Positions 56,859 to 64,000 of a stretch of 64,000 nucleotides of DNA are shown here, piece after piece. Location: contig JAJVDF010000957.1 of NCBI GenBank assembly GCA_022410635.1, positions 85,036-149,035 of the forward strand. The letters run 5' to 3'. This stretch comes from Tretioscincus oriximinensis (Eukaryota > Chordata > Lepidosauria > Squamata > Gymnophthalmidae). The notes beneath the pieces are model-generated. The model did no database searches. It had not been told where the DNA came from and saw only the letters and a list, made by a program, of their open reading frames with translations. The translations under genes were made by a program, and so were the position numbers. Position 1 is the stretch's first letter. Every line of letters starts with the position of its first letter.

Positions 56859-57364
56859 GGGCTTGTTCACACAACGACCAAAAAAGCACTATAAATGTAT
56901 ATTCCGGAATATAGCAAATGCCTATCCCTTCACACCACAAAGCTATATTCCGAAATTTACAATGACGTGTCTGTTCACAAGTATACATGAATTCTCGTGA
57001 TACGCAGCCAGCCAGCCCAACAGAGCAAAAGGAGGCGGAGGGCAACCTGGGCTTAGGAAAAGTTGGGCAGATATCCCCGCCAAAGGAGGCGGCGCTTCCT
57101 CCTATCATCTCTCCCCTCCTGTATCTCACATTAATAATGGTCACACGGGAGAGGAAGGGAATTGGCTACGAGGTGACAGAGATTGGCTGCGAGGTTTTGG
57201 ACGTTCTCCACAATTATTCCTGATTATCCAAGCAAGAGTTTACTGCAGAATAAATGGCTTTTATTGCGGAAGTTTTATTCATACAGGCTTAGCACGTGTG
57301 ACGTGACCTTCAAAATGGCGCTATAACTGAGGCATAAAATAAGTTGTGTGATAAAAGCCAACCC
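56859..57364. mobile_element. Non-autonomous Harbinger (deletion derivative)
   Basis: The left end GGGCTTGTTCACACAACGAC followed by GCACTATAAATG and TATATTCCGGAATATAGCAA parallels the right end of the 11922-23533 Harbinger. The right part (GCTATAACTGAGGCATAAAA, and AATAAATGGCTTTTATTGCGG) parallels its left end. So it looks like an internally deleted relative. The right boundary is uncertain (57359 or 57364) and no clean TSD was found. A palindrome (GATAAAAGCCAA facing TTGGCTTTTATC) overlaps the right end. Confidence 0.7.
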
Positions 57365-58599
57365 ACTGTTGGCTTTTATCCAGAATAAAATACTGTGGGA
57401 AAGAAGCTCATCCACCTGGGCCTAATTAAGGTGAACCATTAGTTTATAGCAGAATCCAGATGTCACATATTTATTACAATATTGTAGGATAATCTTTACA
57501 ACTTGTGCCACTTGAATTTATTTTAGTTACCTAGCAGTAACAAACTGGGAAGTAAATAATGATACAGGCCAGCCAGAAGAAATTCTATTTGTTTATTTCA
57601 GGCTGCATTATATTTTATGCACACTAGTAATCAAGCATGAATGTGATGTTTTAGTCTGAAAAATGTGATAGTTGTGTATGCAGCTGAAAGGGATTTCAAT
57701 ATTGAAGTAATGTTTTTGCATTTATTTGTGATGTGCTTAATCAGTGATCACTTAATAATACACAGTAGATCCACCAGCCTCTTTGTTTAGATTTTTCCTC
57801 ATCAAATAAATACATAAACCCCAAGCAAGAAAATAATCTGCACCCACCAAGTTAATCAAGCCATTTAACTCCGAACAATCGTTTCATTAGAAGATTTACA
57901 AAACATAAAATGTTTCACTGGAAAATGTAGGTAAGGAGAAAGGAACAAAATCCATATACTCAGAAATAGATTTGGCTTTTTTAGATATGCTAGTCTCTGG
58001 GGCATGTACCGTAGTCAAACTCATATCTGGTTATGAAATCTTGTCACAATGGACAATGTGCTACTTCTAGTATGAAATTAGTCATATCTAGGGTGCAAAG
58101 AAATGCAATAAGAATTTCAACAGCAGTTTACAGGATTCAGTAGGGAGACTTGTCAGATCAGCCTCTTCCAAACAACTCCATCAGGGTTGTACACTTTTAA
58201 AAAAGCACCTGGCTTGAAAAAAATGTGGAAGAATGAAGACATATGGGAACAGAAACTGGTTGGTTCATTACTTCAGCTTCACTGAAACACTGGAAACTCC
58301 CGAGACCTACTTATCTCCCTCACCCCCTTCTCTCTTCTTAAACTTTGACGGAAAATGGTGAAGATAAACAGGAAAATGTCTTACTTATTTCTGGCACGTT
58401 GTCAGTAGAACAGCATGAAAATGAAAAAACCCTGCACTGGAATTGCTTTTTGTGGATTGACAGCTAGAGAATCCCATCGATAATTTGGCATTAAGGCTCT
58501 GTTCACAGATAGAAAATAAAATAAAAAGTGGCTGAGAATAGAGGAGGAGGAGGAATTGGCTTTTAAACTGCTTTTTTCAACCCAATGGGAAAGTTACTT
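57365..58599. other. Noncoding; SINE tail remnant at 58545-58599
   Basis: No gene is recognised. GGAGGAGGAGGAATTGGCTT near 58545 resembles the inverted tail of the SINE at 26345, cut off where the L2 at 58600 begins. Confidence 0.35.
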
Positions 58600-59463
58600 A
58601 TTTATTTATATTTATACCCCGCCCTATACACAAAGGTCTCAGGGTGGCCAAAACAGTAAAACATCACTACAAAATTAAAACAGTATAAAACAATATTTAA
58701 AAGTAGGGATAAATATGACATTTCTTCAGCCAAAGGCCAGGTAAAAGAGGTGCTCCTTCAAGGACCTTCTAAAAGAATACAATGATAGATGCAACTCGAG
58801 GGGGGGACTATTCCAAAGATGAGGGGCAACCACCGAGAAGGCTCTTCCCCAGGTTCACACTCCACTGGCTGTTGAAAGGGGTGGTACAACCAGGAGGGCC
58901 TCTCCTGCAGATCTTAAGGCACGGGCAGGTTGGTATGGGAGAAGGCGTTCCTTTGGATATTTGGGGCCCAAGTTATTTAGGGCTTTATAAGTTAAAGTCA
59001 GCACCTTGAATTGGGCTCAGTAGCGGATGGGCAGCCAGTGCAGCTCTTTCAAGACTGGTGTGATGTGTGTCCAGCCAGCTGTTCCAGTCAGGAGTCTAGC
59101 TGCTGCATTCTGCACCAGCTACAGCTTCCGAACAGTTTTCAAAGGCAGCCCCATATAGAGCGCATTACAATAGTCCAATCTGGAAGTTACCAGAGCATGG
59201 ATTACTGTGGCTAGGTCAGCCCTGTTCAGAAGTGGCTGTAACTGGTGAACCAGACATAACTGGAAGTAGGCACTGCTGGCCACTGCCTCCACCTGATTTT
59301 CAAGTATCAGTGCAGAGTCCAGAAGTACCCTAAGATTTCGGACCCGTGCCTTGTAGGGTAATTCTACCCCACCAAGTACAGGGCGCCTCGCCACTTCATG
59401 AACTCGGGATGCCCCAACACATAGCACCTCCGTCTTGTCTGGATTCAGTTTAAATTTATTGGC
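58600..59463 (-). pseudogene. L2-type LINE, 5'-truncated ORF2 end and 3' UTR
   Basis: On the minus strand it carries FKLNPDKTEVLCVGASRVHE, VRNLRVLLDSALILENQVEA, SAYFQLCLVHQLQPLLNRADL and HALVTSRLDYCNALYMGLPL, all typical of L2 reverse transcriptase C-termini. After a frameshift near 59125 it continues with LQLVQNAAARLLTG, KELHWLPIRY, RAFSVVAPHLWNSPP and LFYLAFG. A TAA/TATAAATA-type tail follows at about 58600-58620. The first ~90% of the element is absent. Confidence 0.85.
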
Positions 59464-59580
59464 CCCATTGGTGTCCATAAACCTGTCTAGTCCTGTCTTG
59501 AAACTATCCAAGCTGTTAGCTACCACTACCTCTTCAGGAAGTAAATTCCACACGCTGATGACCCTCTGGGTTAAAAAAAC
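59464..59580 (-). pseudogene. CR1-type LINE C-terminal end, abutting the L2
   Basis: On the minus strand it reads VWNLLPEEVVVANSLDSFKT then GLDRFMDTNG, the same CR1 ending seen in the element at 14768-15465, and continues in frame into the L2. The remainder of the CR1 is not found on the other side of the L2. Confidence 0.65.
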
Positions 59581-61105
59581 TTTCCTTTATCTGTTCTCAC
59601 TTTAATGTTTATTTTTTTGGTTGGTAGAAGAATATTGATACACCTAGTGTATAAATTACCTGAGAGATACAGGGGGCTCTATGCAGTGGGATTAATTCCT
59701 CTCTGTCTTCCTCATCTTCTTCTTCTAACAATCAAGATACCTTTTGTTTATATGAAATAAATCCCAATGATGTTGTTCCTACTTAAATAAAAAAGCAACA
59801 AGCTGTAGAGATTTATAAGCATGTAAACCAACAACTTCTATTTTATATTTTATTAAATATGTAGTGCTAGAAGATGAGAAACTGATTTTTAATGGCTGAG
59901 GACTTGCTCCAAGCAATTAACTGACTGTTGAAGGCACCGTACCAAAATATTCTGGAACCTGTGTGGAATCTATCAGCTTAACACAGCTCGGAAAGCTTCC
60001 ATCTTCTCCTGTTGTTGCCTCAGTAAGTGAAAAAGCTTGGAATGAAATATCCTTCATCCCATTGCCTTAAATAAATTGGAAAGTGCACACATACAGAAGA
60101 ATTGGTTTACTAAGGACTTTTTTTCACTTAGCTTCAGAAAATGGTCTTTAGGAACCATTCCCATTCACTGGGGATGCTTTCTGCCTTTTGTATTATATGA
60201 CCTACTTTTTCATTATGTAATATGGTGCATAAGGCTACTTAGTTATACTATATTATTTACAAAGCAGAAAGCACATAGCAGACCAATCTAAACCTTCTCA
60301 ACCTGCTGGGTGCTAGGCTTGGATAGCTTTAAGGTAAACTGAAAAAAAATCAGTTTTGAATCTAATAGTCCTCCCACTCTTCAGTGAAGTGGAAAATACT
60401 GTTGCATTCCCAGGGATGCTGAATATAGCTGGTTTCCAGAGAAGATGTAAAAAATATTTTGGAAGTAGAATATCATTTAGGAAGTCTTTGCCTTACTTCC
60501 ATCCAGAAGAAGAATGCTGCTGTGAGGGAATTATCTTCACAGCAGTGAAGTTTCCATCTGTGACACTTCCCACCACACTGAGAATATGGCTCGAAGGTGA
60601 CCACCTTCAGTGTAGTGAACAATGATCCAAACAAGAATTAAATTGTTTTCCCCCATTTGTCCTCAGAAAGTTGTAGGAGGAAAGATGTACCAGTGTCCAA
60701 CTTCTAAAGTGACCATCACTTGCTATGTGGTATTAGTCACTTTGTCTAGTCTCAAATGTACCTAATGTTTCAAATGTCCCAATTCCTATTATTTAGCTGC
60801 AAGAGAACAAGAACATCAACAGCCCTGTACCAAATTAAAGGATTCAGACTAATTTATAAAGTTCTAATTGTTAGGATAGGGAGAAAAAGGATAAGGAATC
60901 CATCTGGCCTTGTGCTGAAACCTGCTAGAGAGGCCTTTTAATTATGCCATAACTCTGAGGATAGCTGGTTCTGAGGAATTTGCACTTAACTGACCAAAAC
61001 TATTTTAGAAAAAGTACATTAACTTGTTTCATTGCTCCTCCATGTTTTTGTGGATGAGCTTCAGCCACAGAAGAACTCCAGAAGTGACTTGAGCCTTCCC
61101 TTCAT
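59581..61105. other. Noncoding, no gene recognised
   Basis: No recognisable coding motif, TIR or array was seen. Confidence 0.35.
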
Positions 61106-61119
61106 GCAAACACAAGATT
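61106..61119 (-). repeat. L1 target-site duplication (left)
   Basis: GCAAACACAAGATT, repeated exactly at 62164-62177. Confidence 0.8.
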
Positions 61120-62163
61120 ATTATTATTATTTTATTTTATTTCCAAACAAAAGACACTGATGTACAATATATACATAAACATAAACAAGTACACTGTAAA
61201 AAAAGAGCAACAACAAAGAACAGTCACCCTATGTCCCCCCCACCCACCCTCTGTCTCGGACGAGGATCGAAATCGCCATGGCCAAACTACATTATCAATC
61301 TAAGCTTTTGCATAAGAGCTATAGTCTCTATCAATACTATATTTATATTCTGGTTGCCTGAAATCACCATTTTTGTAACCAATTATTTTTAATCTGAATA
61401 TTCAATAAACTCAGTCTCCTTTCTCTCACCGCCTCCTGTATCATTATTTCCGCAAAGTAGTCATACCATAATTGGCGAGTCCACTTTGTATGGTCCTTCC
61501 ACCCCCGAGCTATGACTATGTGGGCTACATAGATACCTTGTCTTATTATATTGGCCTCATCTATGCTCCCATTAATCCATCCTGTATCATTTGTAATCCA
61601 GAATTTAATAGTATCTGGTATAACCACACCCGTTATCCGTTCCAGTTCATCATAAATCTTCCTTCTAAAAGTACATCCATGGGGGCAAGATGCCCACATA
61701 TGCATATATGTGCCTGGTGTGGTACATCCATGCCAGCAGACTGAGGTGATCCCTGCTATGTGGGCCAATTGCTTCAGGGTTGTATACCATCGATTTATCA
61801 TTTTTTTTCCTACCCCCTTAAATTTGTTGTACTTAATTGCCTCTACATCTGAGATCCATTTTTTCCATTCTATGTCATTAATATTTAACTCTCTATTCCA
61901 ATGTTCCCTGATTTTAGAATTTCTCGGGAACTCCAGGTCTGACAACAACTCATACATTCTCACAATAATATTTTTCTTATTTGCGATTCGGCTATCCACT
62001 ATACTTTCCAATTCCACTTTAGGAGCTCACATTTGGTTTTTTACTTCAGTTTTGTGAATGAATATATAGAGGGCCATCTCTTTGAGCCAAATGGGACACA
62101 GTGGGGAAAGGTTCCTTATCTGTGTCAGATTAAAAGGTTATCCCGAATCAGAGAAGAGCTCCC
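61120..62163 (-). mobile_element. L1, 5'-truncated, with 14-bp TSD
   Basis: The element is 1044 bp with a TTATTATTATT-type 3' tail on the left and ORF2 C-terminus coding on the minus strand. The last ~130 bp on the right (about 62032-62163) do not continue the minus-strand frame; read on the plus strand they give GKVPYLCQIKRLSRIREEL-like residues, suggesting a 5' inversion from twin priming. The TSD (GCAAACACAAGATT) shows a single insertion event. Confidence 0.8.
61364..62017 (-). pseudogene. L1 ORF2 C-terminus
   Basis: A 217-codon open frame has MINRWYTTLKQLAHIAGITS then VCWHGCTTPGTYMHMWASCP, the L1 C-terminal cysteine motif (CW-x-GC...HMW-x-SC), then ARGWKDHTKWTRQLWYDYF and ERRLSLLNIQIKNNW. 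It has no endonuclease or reverse transcriptase; the frame is open, so the copy is fairly young. Confidence 0.82.
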
Positions 62164-62177
62164 GCAAACACAAGATT
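62164..62177 (-). repeat. L1 target-site duplication (right)
   Basis: GCAAACACAAGATT, exact partner of 61106-61119. Confidence 0.8.
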
Positions 62178-62617
62178 GTTACACAGAATGATATGACATT
62201 AGGCAAATCCCTATGGTAAGATTCACCCAGGGCCACATCAATCACACCCCTCTCTGCTTGCCCCAAATGCTTACTGGATCTGCAAGGCTCAGTTTCACAG
62301 TTGGCAGCATTTGCCTGCATAGGATCTGGAATCAGGATCCACAGCCAGATGCAGAGGCTGAATTCTGAGGTAAATTTACCAAACACACATGCCTGTTATA
62401 GCTATTCCCATAAACCCACTAATCTGTTTTACATACAAATATGCCATTATTATAAATGTATGGCAGATTATTGTGCTGTACTTCTAATGCATTCTACTAA
62501 ACTGCTACAACATATCAAATGTGTTGTTTCATTATTCCCACGTGGACAATGTGGAATAGTGAGCTCCCTAAAACAGATTACTAAATCTATGCAGACAGGA
62601 ATTTAGTCTTGGCTGAA
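62178..62617. other. Noncoding, no gene recognised
   Basis: No recognisable motif seen between the L1 TSD and the Harbinger-like MITE. Confidence 0.35.
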
Positions 62618-63047
62618 GGCTGCATGCACACGACAACTTAAAAACTGCTATAAAGCTATATTCTGGAATATAGCAATCACGTGTCTGTGCACACCAATCC
62701 TGAATATTCCATGATCAGAGCCCCAGTTCTGCAATATTGCTCACTGATCTCGGGGCAGTGCAGTCTGAGAATTTTTGCAACAACCACTAGAAACCACTGC
62801 TGCGTTCTCGCTTGTTTTAACCCTCTGGCACCCAATTTGTGCACATGCATACGCTTGGGAGAGGATGGGGGTTGGCTGCGAGAGGACAGAGGTTCTCTGG
62901 AATGATGCCTGAAAAGCCCAGCAATAGTATATTCCGGGACAAACTGCATTTATTGTGGGACAACTGCAGAAAAACGCTTAACCTGCGTGCTGGACTCGTC
63001 CTCATCTTGCTCCGATCGACAAAGAAATATGCTGTGTGCACGCAGTC
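62618..63047. mobile_element. Harbinger-like MITE
   Basis: The ends are GGCTGCATGCACACGAC and, reversed, GACTGCGTGCACACAGC. The body carries GCTATAAAGCTATATTCTGG and AATATAGCAATCACGTGTCTG-type sequence shared with 35929-36337 and, more distantly, with the right end of the large Harbinger. It is 430 bp, with no transposase. The short open frames across it are incidental. Confidence 0.72.
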
Positions 63048-63077
63048 TTTGTCTGAATGTATTCTTTTTATGTGATG

Positions 63078-63394
<317 letters not shown>

Positions 63395-64000
63395 TATATA
63401 TATATATAACATCTGTTTCTACATTTCAGCCCACGATGAGACCTTAAGGTAAAGGATGGGATAAAAATGAAAAAAAAGGAACAGCTTTCTACTGCTATTG
63501 ATTTCTCTTTGTCATGACAATTGAAGACACTGGAACACCTACAAGAGAAGAAGAATAACCAAATACATTCAGGATTATTCCTTATAGTTTCCATTACATA
63601 ATAAGTGAGCATCCACATACACTAAAAACAGTGGTGGTGGTGAATATGGGAAAGAATGAATTACACGAAACCCATTGATAGTTTATAGTAATTCCTGACA
63701 AACTGTGTATACTGACCAGGAGAAAACCATTCCTTTGTTGGAGTGCTTTCTACTCTCCTGATGTCAGTTTGAAAAATAAATGTAGAGGGGAATATTCCCA
63801 TTGGTTTACATGTAATTGGGAAATATATATAAAGGAAGAGCCGAACCGGATAAAGCATTTTGGTTCAGGAATAAGTTGTTCTGAATTTGTCAGGAAATAC
63901 AGCTTTCACAAGTTGACCACAATACTCCCCCTTCCCCACGGTGAATCTTTCCCAAATGGCCATGAAAGCAAACTCTCAAGCCTATATAACGAAGGTGAGC
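63395..64000. other. Noncoding to window end
   Basis: A short LINE/SINE-like 3' tail (GATGAGACCTTAAGG...GGATGGGATAAAAATG) lies at about 63430-63472. Nothing else is recognised. Confidence 0.35.

Overview
The window looks like a gene-poor, intergenic stretch of a vertebrate genome, most likely a squamate reptile. The reasons are the mixture of L1, CR1 and L2 LINEs, tRNA-derived SINEs of the kind common in lizards, Ty1/copia and other LTR elements, PIF/Harbinger, hAT and Tc1/mariner elements, many AT-rich microsatellites, and low background GC. I found no host protein-coding gene, rRNA or functional tRNA. Every protein I can recognise belongs to a transposable element. The species assignment is an inference from repeat content.

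Layout. 1-741 is the 3' end of a Ty1/copia retrotransposon (RNase H plus a complete 3' LTR). 3732-4317 is a hairpin-rich non-autonomous hAT element with a perfect 8-bp target-site duplication (TSD). 3992-7449 and 7451-10907 are two almost identical 3458-bp copies joined by a single N. This is very probably an unmerged contig overlap (false duplication), with one breakpoint inside the hAT hairpin. 11922-23533 is one old PIF/Harbinger DNA transposon. Its two-exon transposase lies on the minus strand and its intron holds a CR1 fragment, an LTR-like repeat and, inside that repeat, a full-length L1 (15821-21785, 17-bp TSD). 24900-29440 is mostly unremarkable, with a 42-bp minisatellite and an old SINE. 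29449-29838 is a second hAT element with its own 8-bp TSD. 32881-33028, 35929-36337, 56859-57364 and 62618-63047 are Harbinger-like MITEs related to one another or to the ends of the large Harbinger.

38480-41380 is an LTR-like repeat abutting a second, truncated and frameshifted L1. 44996-45520 is an assembly gap in a purine microsatellite. 45778-46037 is a Tc1/mariner-superfamily MITE. 47116-48019 is a GC-rich, CpG-rich candidate solo LTR in an AT-rich background. 48114-48900 holds a SINE and a CR1 3' end. 49195-50035 holds microsatellites and an L1 C-terminal fragment. 53200-55290 holds CR1 fragments, a mariner MITE and a minisatellite. 58600-59580 is an L2 3' end fused in frame to a CR1 fragment. 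61120-62163 is an L1 with a 14-bp TSD. 63083-63394 is a long TA repeat carrying a second mariner MITE.

The elements form a readable insertion order: Harbinger first, then CR1 and the LTR in its intron, then the L1 in the LTR. Only the L1 at 15821-21785 is near complete, and its ORF2 is split by frameshifts. I found no convincing new multi-gene system. The points most worth checking are the false duplication, the Harbinger/LTR/L1 nest and the GC-rich LTR.
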